The position numbers and the translations under genes are program-made. From Dipetalonema caudispina (Eukaryota > Nematoda > Chromadorea > Rhabditida > Onchocercidae), in contig JABVXV010000037.1 in the NCBI GenBank assembly GCA_013365325.1, positions 1 through 64,000 on the forward strand: DNA of 64,000 bases. The letters run 5' to 3'. Positions 1 through 12,600 of the stretch are shown piece after piece; the stretch's first letter is position 1, and each line of letters begins with the position of its first letter. The notes beneath the pieces were generated by a model. The model did not search any database and was not told the origin of the DNA. It worked only from the letters and a program-made list of their open reading frames with translations.

Positions 1-157
<157 letters not shown>

Positions 158-3100
158 CTGATCTTCACACTGTAACGCATTTGTTCTCAGTGTTATCTGA
201 AATACAAAAGAATCAAATAATTAGCAAAGGAACTAATTGACAATAAAACCTACGCTTTATTGTCTAATAACTAATAATCTGTCCAAAAAACCCTTCTAAT
301 ACTTCTAATATGAAGGATGTCGTACCAATCTTTTCACATATTTTTAATATTACCATTTATTTGACTATTTAATAAGCGAGCAAATTAAGAAATACAATAT
401 GAATGTTAATAACTTTAAGCTAATTTCTTCAGGTAAATATTGTCCCTTATGAAATTGCGATATTACAAGAGATTTACTGAAAAAATTATCATCGGGAAAT
501 GTGCGCTTAGATTTAATACTTCCAGTTCTCCGATTACAATTCGTTCATCAAACTGAATGAAATTTTCTTCACTTTAGCCAAATTATAACTAATAAACTTG
601 TTAGTTGATGAACTAACAAATGTTCATCCATTAAACGAGGACATTTCTCTCATAATTGTGCACCTCACAAATAGCTCACTCTATCGTACATCGTCGAATT
701 TTATGATCTCCTCAATTCTCCTGTTGAATAATCCTTATTGTGGGACACGGGAAGATTATCCCGCATTTTGAAGAAGACATTTCTATCCTCAATTTTCAGC
801 TTATTGTGCATTACTCACTACAATTTTTGCCTTCATTTATTCCATTTGCTCTTCCAAAAAAATCCCTTCAATTTTTAGTTTGCTCCTTTCTATTAATTTC
901 TAATCAATCAGTTAAATATTTTTCAAATACTAAAATTATATTTAAAATAATACATGGAAAAGTTCAAATATCAGTTGAAATATCCAACGATACTTTGTTT
1001 TCTACAACGGATAATATAAATCCTGAATTAAGAATATAAAACTTTAAATCCGTTTTGGCCAGAAGTCTGCTTACCAGTAAAATGTTTTTGGCTACACTGA
1101 GATTCTATCACATGCCGGATTTATACTTTCGGCTTATTATCTTGGCATCATTATTCTCTTCGACCAGGCTAATTTACTTTTGTTTCTTGTTGACACCAAC
1201 GTTTTTAGACAGAAAATGATGACGAGGTGAAAATTCCTCTTTATGATGAAAGTTGCGCAAATTTTAACTTTTTTCATTCATTTGTTCACTTCACATAATC
1301 AATTATAAATGTTAATTTGTTCCTTTCCGTAAATAATAACTGATGTTGTTTAATTCTTCAACAAAATTTAAATCTATCAAAATGTTTTGATGACAGTTTT
1401 GTTACTTCATTCTTTTTGTACCTTTTTCTTCTTGAAATTATTTTTTTATATGACAAGAAGAGATAATAAAATCATTTTGAAAGAAAAATGCATGAAAAAT
1501 ACCACATTTGTCATAGTAGGCTTAGCCAACAGCTATAAGTATTTAATATCTCTTCAAAACAGTTATATCTTTTCTTTTTTCCTATCAGATCAGACAAAAT
1601 TACTCTTTACATCATTAATCTGAAAAGAGACATTTGGATACTGAATTTGAAATATGACAAAAATCGATTAATTTTAAAGTAGAAAAAGAAACTTTCATTG
1701 TAGCATAGCAATATACAGGAAATAATATACTTTAGCCGGTAAAATCAAAGGAAAGGTTTATTGTTAAAATATTTACATAACAAGGAATTTCACCTCTTGT
1801 TACATTAACATTATCTCACAGTTATTGGAAATTGGTTGAAGTAATGCTTCATGTCATTTAAAAAAAAATTCTGTTAAGAGAGAGAAAGTTCCATATCATA
1901 TCATATTTAGTCATTTCAGTGAAGTGAAAGATAAAGCCAGTTTTCAATTCAAGTTAACAATACCGCGAAACTTTCCAATAAATCTATGATAACTATAATG
2001 AGCAGGAATTTCCTTTTCATATGAACATCATTTTCAACTTGTTTTAATTTCCTTGATCAGCAATATCATATCACACATTGTACTACTCATGCATCTTATG
2101 TAAGGGCAGAAAAGTTCAGTTCTCCGTTTTAAAAATGTATCGCAGATTAATACAGTGAAAATAATTCAATTTAATATTCAAAAGTTACAAAATATAGGCA
2201 TTCAAATTGGATGTCAGGTAAACTTGCAATTAATGTATAAACAATCTTAATATGTGAATGTAAGATTTATTTCACAGCTGTCAGCAATATTATCAACGTA
2301 GGCAATTTTAATTGATACATTGTGATTTATGATCGATTTGAATAGGAGAGTTTGTCGTGATGCTTTATTACCTAAGCTTTTCTTGTCATTAATAAGACCG
2401 ACAACCATGCTGATATTTAAATAGAAAAAAGTTATCGACAATTTAATTAACGACTGATCAACAGGTTTAACGTAAACATAAGCACAAATGATAACTGTTT
2501 TAGTACTATGGATTTAATAATGCAGCAATAATGTTTGCATATGATAGTTATTATCAAATAACACCCTTCAACTTCTCTTCCTAGCTCTTTGATATCAGAA
2601 TAATTGGCCTGTGCAAATAAACTTCGCTGAAACTGAACTGAATGGAAAGAAATGCAAACTTGAATTCATAAACTCTAACAGAATACAGAAGCATTTCCAC
2701 ATCATCTATACCACAACTTTTCGTTACTTCGTTACTATTGCTATTGCCGATGTATACTATGCTGCAATCATTTTAATACTCCAATACCAATTCCTATATT
2801 TACCTCATTAATTTTACTATTCTTACTTTTTGATTCTTTCAATTTCAATTCATCAAGCGGTAAGAGTGTTACCGATTTGAATTTTCCCAGATTTTATTTA
2901 TTTGCTGATGGCAGATGATTTTAACGTCCATCTTACAACACTCATTGGAATAATATGCAAATGGATTATTTATTTTCGTATAAATATGTAATTAATACAT
3001 GATATATATGGAAGCATAAAAATGCTAGGATTTATGGGTATCATTTACTCACAATAAACATCATTCAATTCTTAACCATTACAACCAGTTCATATATTCT

Positions 3101-4500
3101 AATTCATTTCTGAAATTAGATAGAAATTAGCTGTACCATTTAAATCTCATATTTCAACCAATACTAATACAACATTATTTCATTCGTTATTATTCCCCAT
3201 CCATCTATTAAACTAAATAATCAAATTATAGGAAAATTCATTTAGTTAGTAACTGAAATAAATTGCATGAAATGTTGATGATGACAATAGTTATGATTTC
3301 TGTCTTGAAATTCAATCATTCATCTCCTTGTTAAATTAATTTTATGAAAAAATAAAGTGAAAAACTGTTAAATGCTAATTTCCTTTTTACATTAGCTTAC
3401 ATAAAGCCCTATTTATGTTTTATTGAGATGTCACAGGATGGAAAACTATTCAAAACAAAATTAACATACTCCCTTTCCTTATTTCGAAAACATTGTAAAT
3501 ATATTGCCAAGAGTATAAGAATGGATTAAACTTTGAAGCATAATAGTAAATTTGAATATATTTTTAAATTATAATAAAAATTCGTCCATATTTTCTTAAG
3601 CCATCATGATTATATAATTGAAAATGAAATTGGGAAGTGGCACTTAGCGATTATCTTGTCATAAATAACAATTCAAAATCTTTTGGCCCTTCCAGGAATA
3701 ACAATTGCTTGTTCCATCTTCCATTGTAATCATTCCTGAAACCGGTTCCGGACAATTAATCACTATAAACTAAGGACATAGTTTTTGTAATACAAAATTT
3801 ATTTGCTTTATTAGTCGTTTATATGCGACATTCGCTGTTATTTTATTTACGCATAAACAATGTTTTTAATCTAAGATTAAATTAACTTTACAAGGTGATT
3901 AATTAGCAATCTTACACCAATCAAATTTTGTGAGTTTGACTTAAGCTAATACATTTGGACTACTTATTAGAAAATCCAAAGTTACCTTTAAATTGAAATT
4001 TCATTTTCATTCATTTATACGAATTCCGCTTTATCATATGACCTATGCTTGTCGCTTAGGATAAACAAAAAAAAATATTTCAAAATCCATTAAAATTCCT
4101 ATAGCATAGCACTCAATGGTGTGTCATCATTTTTTGTGATAAAAATTAGAGAGGGGTCATTTAATACTCACTAAATGGTCACTCCTAATGATTACAATAG
4201 ATAGTAAGTTTCATGCAAAAAGGTCAAATGGGGTGCATAACGAATGTTAGAATGCTTTGATTATTGATAATAACAACTCAATGCCATTGTTCAGGTACAG
4301 GTGAAATCATTGTTTGCAAAAACGTGTTATGTTTAGTGCCATTCAATGAATTAAATATACTGCTACCATGTATGTGTTTGATTGTCATTCCGGATCGATG
4401 ACAAACAGGAAACGGTTACTCTTCATCCTTTGGCCTAACCAACACTGCTTGCATCATTTTCGACTTAGGCTACAAATCATATTGCTGCCTTATCTGTACT

Positions 4501-4620
4501 ATGTATGTGTGTGTCCGTCTGTCTGTAATTGTTATGTATGTGTATGTATGTATGTGTGTGTATGTGTGTGTGTGTATGCGTGTGTGTGTATGCGTGTGTG
4601 TGTATGTGTGTGTATATATG
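4501..4620. repeat. (TG)n / (TATG)n microsatellite
   Basis: About 120 bases of alternating TG, TATG and TGCG units. The His/Thr- and Val/Cys-rich open frames that cross it on both strands are artefacts of the repeat. Confidence 0.95.
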
Positions 4621-5040
4621 AATGAGTGTCATTAACAAAGTATTTTGTTTTGAATCACAATCATTTTGCAGAAGTTTTTCGGTATTTCTTTTCACCTTTT
4701 CCATCTTATCGGTTGGGTGATAAATGCTGTCTTTTCTTTGTTTACATATATCGATAGATAAACAATACTTCATAAAAAAGTTTAGAGAAGTGAAAAAGGA
4801 TTTCTCTTCTTCCACTCAACATTGCCTATTTGTGAAAGAATAATGAAAGCATCGAATTGAAGTCATTTCAAATTGATTGAAGTGATTAATTTAGTTTGAA
4901 GAGACTTCAAAATTTAGTGAGAGTTTGATTTGTTATTATGTGATAGCAATTCAAATAAGATATGGTAAGCAAATAAATTAGAGATCGATACGTGAAGGGG
5001 TGATGTGACCTCTTCATGACCTGGAATCGTCCCTATTGTT

Positions 5041-5064
5041 CTCTCTCTCTCTCTCTCTCTCTCT
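5041..5064. repeat. (CT)12 microsatellite
   Basis: Pure CT dinucleotide run of 24 bases. Confidence 0.95.
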
Positions 5065-7451
5065 GCTTGACTATATTGTTTTGAACACTGGCCATTTCCT
5101 AGCAATTTATTTCGCTAAAAAATTTTTTACTGCAGGGGTACATTTTGGTCAGTTTATTTTAATCGGATACAGTAAGATAATCGGAAAACCCACACCAGAA
5201 ACCGGGAAACCTATGCCAGATATTAAAGATGGTCTTCGTTTCCTAAATTTCCCAGCCATTGCTTTTGCACTATGTTTTTTTTTGTTTTTCCAACCTTCCC
5301 TTTTATGAATTTCACACTCCGTATTTGTTTATTTTTCTAATTTTTGCAGACATTCCAATTGTCTTAAATTATCTCTCGTAAATTTTAGGAATTATATATT
5401 ATTTCAGAACTTTCTGAACTTCCGGTTAGAAATTCACAACCGAAAAAAATCAGAAATTCCTCTTTTTTATATAAATTTTCGTAATAAACAACAGATGGAA
5501 GCAATGTTAAAATTTTATTACGTTCTTTTATTATGTTCCCATCATTATAGAAGTTAGTTTCAGTTAATTTTAGAAAATCGGATGAGAAAGTGAAATATGT
5601 TTGTTGGAAGTTCCAATAATAGCTAGCAAGATAGTTTCAATGTTTTTTAATCAAATTTTCCCATTAAACTGATTTCTTTTATCTAACTTTATATGGTTAA
5701 GTGATATAACAAATCGAATCGATTTAAAAAAAAAAAAAGAAAGTGCAATGAAAGACTTTTTTGGAATATCAATTGTTCAATCAGCAAATGAATTAAACAG
5801 AATTATGTTAAAACTTATTATGATCTTTGAAATGATGCAATGGACCCATTGCTATCAACCTGATTATTTGATATAATCCAAAGATACATCAAAAAAGGTA
5901 ATGCTACTACTAATGACAAGACCATCGTCCACTAGCATTTATCACCTTACTTTCATTACACATTATTAAATTGACACACTTATTCCTTTGTCGACCTTTT
6001 TTTTTTCAAAATTTTTTTTTCCATTTTTCCAAAACGAAACAAATTTTTGTTTACTCATCGATCATTTCTTGAATTCTTTCATTCTTTCAACAAAATGTCT
6101 GTAATACCATTTCATCTTTGTGTTTAAACTTATCATTGGACATATCTTTGAATGCTTGCTGAAAGCAAATCGACAATACTCCATAATTTTTTACCCGTTA
6201 AAATCCGGAAGTTTGAAATTTGCGTGAAGTAAGCGGAATAATTTGATTGATACTGTAAGCTTCTTTTGCACAAGAAAATTTAACACCGTATCCCGCATAT
6301 GATTCTCCGACCAATGACAGATACATTGTATCACAGAATGAAAATGCTTTTGTTATTGTTTATTTAGAACGATATGCGGAATGATATCCGTTTTTCTGTA
6401 TTCGTATCTAAGTTAAAATTTAAAAAAGATGAGAAGAAGAAGTGCATAATTTGGCGATTTCGTGAGAATTCACAAAATATTTGAATATATTTTCACTTTT
6501 CTTCGTTTTCCTTGTCTTCCCTGTAGTAGCGGGGAATGTTTTATCGGAGAAGCAATAACGCGGACATGTTTGTCGTAAATTTCTGCTTCTTACGAGAATA
6601 TTATTAAACTTTGTGCAACCATTTATTGTCTCGTTGATGGCTGTCCACTAAATATTCCACTTATTTCCTTAGACTCTTGAAAAGTGCTATCTCACTGAAC
6701 TTTGAATAAGAAATTAGCCATGGCTGTCCGCTAATTTAATTATCTTCTCTATTTATTTGAAAATATATATAAAGAGTGTATTACTACTCCTTACCTCTTT
6801 TCCGGAAAATGTTGCATGTGTATCATGTATGCCTTTATACATAACATTATTTGTTATTGTTTCACATTGTTGTCAAACGGATTTTCTGTTTATTCAAAAA
6901 GGATTTCTATTTGATTTATTGTTTTGAAAATTCATTTCCATATCCAGTCCTCAGACTACATTTTATTTTCAACATTTCAATAAAAAAAAAGTCGGAAGTT
7001 CAAGATTTAGATGATAAGATAGTAGTAGGTTCCAAATCTATAAAATAAAACAGTCTTACTAGGTTTCGGACTGTAAAAAAATGAATATAAATGCCGCAAA
7101 AAATTGCTATATTTTCAGCATTCAATTGACCAACTTTTATGAATTATACCTACTGCAGACATTTAACCTTCGAACTGCTTAAAATTTCTCAATTGAAACA
7201 AAATAATTGTGAGTGGAAGGTGTTATTAAATTTCTTGTCCAGAAATTGGGCTAAGATCATCGTAAAATTGAATGAATCATAGAAAAAAAAAGCAAAACTT
7301 CGTTCAACGATGAAAGCAAATGTTTCTTGATGTTTGGTGTGGATGAGCTGGGTTATCGTGTTGATGTACTTTTTAATGACTTTTGAATTTGAGAGGTAAA
7401 ATCGACCAATTTTGTGTGACACGCTTTCTTCCTCCTAAAGAAGGTCATAGG

Positions 7452-7480
7452 GAAGAGAGAGAAAGAGAGAGAGAGAGAAA
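7452..7480. repeat. (GA)n microsatellite
   Basis: Nearly pure GA run interrupted by GAAA units. Confidence 0.9.
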
Positions 7481-8501
7481 GTTTACCGAAACTATCGGAT
7501 AAGTATTCATCAATAAATAGAAGGCAAATGTCAACTTCATTTTAAAGTTTACTAAGAAATTATTTGATTAGTTCATTTAACATTGCAATTTGCATTTCAT
7601 TGTATCAATAGGAAGAACATTGATTGTGATTGAAATTATCATCATTATGTGTTTATTTTTTATATGTATAATTGTTTTTACATCCATGATATTTTTTCGA
7701 ATGAAATTAACGATGCGAGTAATTTTCTTTTTTTCTTCTACTATAATTATCAGTAATAATCTATTTCATCAGGGTAGATGAGAAGGGAAATTAATCAGTT
7801 TTCACTTCTCTAACCGAAACCTGAATCGGTAAGATGCCACTTTGGACTTGTCATGTTATCATGATGAATTCCGATTGAAATACTATCAGCATGTTATTAA
7901 CTTTATTAAGTCTTAAATTAGATTTTAAAAGAAAGAGGAAATTTTCTATCACTAAATATTTAAATCATATAAGTTGATGAACGGAAATTAGCGTTGTATT
8001 TCAATAAACTTTTTGTAATGCATATGTTTATTAATTACTTTTCGAGTTCACTTTTTTCATTTTGTAGGAAATTTGTATCAGTATCAATTTTCAATTATCA
8101 TTTATGATTGCCAGCATTATAAGAGGTATAAATAGGTAATGTTACAAAACTGCTGAATATTTATTTACATCGAGCAATGTACCATATAAACAAATCCTGC
8201 AACTGCATTTTGACGATTATACCCTATAATGATTTGATATTGGCTTTCCCAACCTCCCTTTGCTCTTTGCATTTGAAATTTTGAAATAGACAGATTCATT
8301 CCAAATTTATTTGCTCATATTGCAAAACAAGTTTTCCCGGCATTGTACATAATTATAGATCGTTGTGTGTGTTTTTGCGATAATTTTGCTCAAATGGAAA
8401 TTTAGAACTTTTTAGAAATTTAATAAAGCATGTGGCAGTAAGGATATGAAGCTATCTACAAAATGGCATAATTATAAAAAAATTTGTACTGGAACGATAA
8501 C

Positions 8502-9639
8502 ATGGCGGATAAGAGTGATGGTACCGTATCCATTCTTGTAGGAGATTCTCAGTCAGGCATAACTGTATTACCTACCAAATTACCACATCAAAAAATCTCC
8601 ACCGTAGAGTATGTTTCACATTCATACTTTCATCTTCATGTAGTTGACATTTAATTTTTAATTGAAATTGACAATGTAATCTCTAATTTTATTTTAGTGT
8701 TAGTATTATTACAGACGGATGTCTAAATTTGTTAAAAAAAAAAAAAGAAATTAACCTTTGCTATTCAATGTTGTCTATCAATTCTCGTTAAGTTTAAATA
8801 TTCTACAAATCTTTGTTTATAATTGAATTTGGAGTTTTTTATTCGTTATTAGAAATAAAATTTATAGTGTTGGAGAGAGAGAAGTGCATCGTATTTCAAG
8901 CTTGTCGAATGGTCCAAGCAGAGCTCGAATTGGTATATCTCATTTATCAGTGCCGTTAGCTTGGAATAGCGACGAACACTTCGGAACACGTGGAGGTATG
9001 TGCGTGTTTTGTCATTTATCACGTGTTTTATTTTTTGGAGTAATTAAATAGTACTTTAATCCTTTCGAATTTGTAAATTTTTAAACTCGAAGTTTTCAAT
9101 AAGCTGTTTTTTGCGAATCAGTCAAAATTCAGGAAAATCTAAACTTAAATCAATCTTTAATATGCTGAGAAGTTTTTGTTGGTACATCTAAGCTAATTTC
9201 ACTTAGAATATTTAATGAAATATAAATTTCGGCTAATTTATCTGCTTATTCGAGTTTCTCCTAAATTTTTATCTTCAAAAATGTTGCTTAGCTTACTTCT
9301 GTCATCATATCTGATATGAAATCGTTTCATCGTAAAACAACTTGAACATTATTCTAATAGATAAAATAACCATTCAACAAAATGTATCCCACCTGTTAAT
9401 GAAGTAAATTCAGAGTTGATCATCAGATTTTTTTTTTAGAAGGTAAAGTGTATTCGATGTTTGTGGCACTTCAAGCCACTAATAATGTCAACGATAGCCG
9501 TATTGTAACATCCGTTGATCGTACATGTACCGATGTGACATTTACCGATTCCTTCATCTTGTTTGTTCATTATTTAAAATTATCTGAAAAACCAAATCTA
9601 TACTTCCCTCTTTTTTTTGAAATTTCATACTTCATTTTT

Positions 9640-9679
<40 letters not shown>

Positions 9680-12600
9680 TGCTTTTTCGAAATTATATTT
9701 TTTACGAGGAAAGATAACTTTTAAGAAGTGTTTAAATATTTTCATCACTATTCATAATTTTATTTTGAGGTATGAAGTCAGAAAGAAATCAGCGAATTTG
9801 TTATTAGCTGCAGAATGATCAGGATTTGAGAATACAAGGGTTTGATTTGATTTTGATGCGATATTGAAGTAAAATTCATGGAAGTTTTAGCGAAAATCAG
9901 CCGGTGGATTTCGAAATTGAAATTCAGCTGTATGCATCACGAACTGATGGTGGTGATACTAATCAATCATTCAAACAGAAATTAACCCGTTCATTTGGGC
10001 GACGATTTGGCGCTAATTATGTTAGTTATTCCTTCTTTTAGCGCGCTGCATTTTTCAATTTTTTCAAATCTAAAAAATTTACGAAGGCAAGTTTCTCAAA
10101 TAATTGGTAAAATTTAGAAGACAAGCTGGTTGAGCGATGATATGATGTCACTTGATCCATTAATGAATGGTGAAGGTGGCAGCAATGGTGGCAGTCAGGA
10201 TAGTTCAAACAATAAATATTTTCATCTGTTAGGTCGAGCAACACTGACTTTGAGTGATGCGAAACCAAAACCCGGAATTTATGACCTTCATCTGTCACCA
10301 AATGGTACTCATTGAAATCCATTTGATAGATTGATAAGAATATATATTTATTAAACCATTCTCATATTTCTTACTATTTCCGTACGACCTCTTTCGTCAG
10401 TAATTGATTAATTGTTCGGATTTGAAACTCCAAAAGCACAAATTTAAAACTTAAACCTCAAATCAGCATTAATTTTTTAGCAAACAGTGAAATGAAATTC
10501 AACTTTTTTATCAATCCATTGCCATGAACTATTGATCATCGTCCTTATCCTGACATGGAATTTAACAAAAAAAAAAAAAAGAATAGAACCGAAACTGAAG
10601 TTTTTAAAAAATTAAATTCGTCCTCACTTATATTATGTCGTGACTGATGCAATAAAACTTACCATACCGATTCTGGAAGTAATGAGAAGAGTGTTTGGAT
10701 CCTATTTGAAGTACATTTTCAGCAATTTCCCACTTTTCAGCTATGTTTACATTAATAAAATAAAAGAAAATTTAAAAAATAGGACTTGGCTTCAAGTTTC
10801 ATTGCATAAATTGTTAAGTGAAATATTCGATATTTTATTAAAACATCGCTTTTTCTATGCTTACTTTCTATATATACGAAATTATTATTAGCATTTTACA
10901 TTACAGCGGCTAACCATGGCCCACCATTATATGGCCATATTCGATGTCGAATTGTTGCCCAACCAAATTCAGTAGCAATGCCTCTATCGGATGGTATCTT
11001 AACAATCAAACCTGTGGGTTATGATTATTTGTATCAGAATATGCGTTGCAGATTACAGGTTTGTATCAGACGCACTTAACGAAGATAAGTTATAGTAATG
11101 ATTTTGAAAAAGTAGAAAAATCAAATTAAATTTCTTCTAAAAATTGCAAAATTTTCTGCAGGCTGGTGTTTTACGATGTTCAACAAGCAGTTCACTACAT
11201 TCACAGGATCAAGCTCTTCTTCACATTTATATTAACAAGGTAGGTAAGTATTATGTATTATTTGTGAGAAATTTAGAAATTTTAATCAATAATGTGTGTC
11301 AGGGAAGATGCACAAGAAGTTCACTAATAGCACAGAAAATTAAACCCTTACTATATTCGACCTGTTATTGAAACTCTTCAATATGATCCGCTCAATCCAT
11401 TTTTTACTGCGGAAACTTCCTGGCTATTTCCGCAAACAATTCCACGTACTACCTCCAACGTCGGTGATCCGATCCATTAGTTTTCACTTTTAATGAAGGT
11501 AATAATAACAATGACCCCATCTACTCTTTGCAACTCATTTTTATACCATCCTTTCTTTGTCCTTATTTCTATTTCCATTGTCTTCTTTTGTTTAAATTAC
11601 TTACCAAATGGACAAGCCTAGGCTAATAATACTGTCATCTTATAAACAATGGAATACTTGAGCAAAGGAGATTTACTTTTGTGCTACACCGACAACGTCG
11701 CGAGCGGGTTGCGTTAGCATACATCACATAGCAATGGGGTCAGCACTAGAAATGGCTTAAATTAAAACAAAAAAAAGTGTATATGCTGATAATTATTGGC
11801 GATATCCGTTGGTGTTAATGAATCACTTTTGCATACGTGGGTTAAGTGGTTCTGAAGGGAAAAATACAACCTTGCAGTAAATCAAGAGAAAGTTTACTAA
11901 TTGTTATAAAATACAATCAGTCTTTACTCGTATACTTGAAGTTCTCGATACTATACCATGAAATATTCATTTTCCATTTTTCATCCTGCAGTTAATCTTC
12001 CAGTCACGTTATTGAATAAATATTTGCTTTACATTTCTGAAGAAAAATACAATTTAAAAATGATCAAATTTTTAAGAATTAAGACAAACTTTTGATCTAA
12101 TTTTCTGTTGAAAATTGCAGGATTCAAAGGTATTACCATGTAAACATCAACGTAGTATTATTGTTACCTCAGACCGTTATTTGGCTGGGACAAAACGAGA
12201 CAAGCAGTTTATCTTAACATCGGATAGTGAGGAAGATATTGCTGCATGGAGGCATGCTATCATCTTGCAAATTGCTGATTGCGGTTCGTTTACTTCACTT
12301 GTTTTTAAGTAATGAAACTTCTCAGAAAATCTCGAACTCTTATTTAAGAATTCCATAAATTTATATTATCAATTTTTGTGACTTATTCGAATTATTGTCA
12401 TTTTGAAGGCCGTCGACTTGAGAGTACTGACAATTTTTTTCCCCACACTCTTTACAAAACTTGCATAATTTTTTTTTGGGTGGTAGAAATTTTTCCTCTG
12501 TTACATTTAAAATGAATAAGTAGAAAAATTGCTTTTGTATTTTCCGAATTGAAACCTGCATGTAAAATGAATGGATGATCATGAACTACAGATAACTGTT

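Larger units (their letters stand above)
158..8501. other. Intergenic or far-upstream AT-rich DNA, no gene supported
   Basis: I see no exon series with matching splice phases and no recognisable protein family on either strand here. Open frames are short and rich in F, L, I, N and K, as expected from A/T-rich DNA. The stretch holds microsatellites near 4.5, 5.04 and 7.45 kb. A moderately hydrophilic frame near 5.1-5.3 kb matches no family I know. The region lies upstream of the rhotekin-like gene, so distant 5' exons of that gene could be hidden in it. Confidence 0.6.

Noticed and set aside
4368..4815. Open frames crossing the TG/CA microsatellite on both strands
   Set aside because: The Val/Cys/Tyr and His/Thr strings are products of the dinucleotide repeat.
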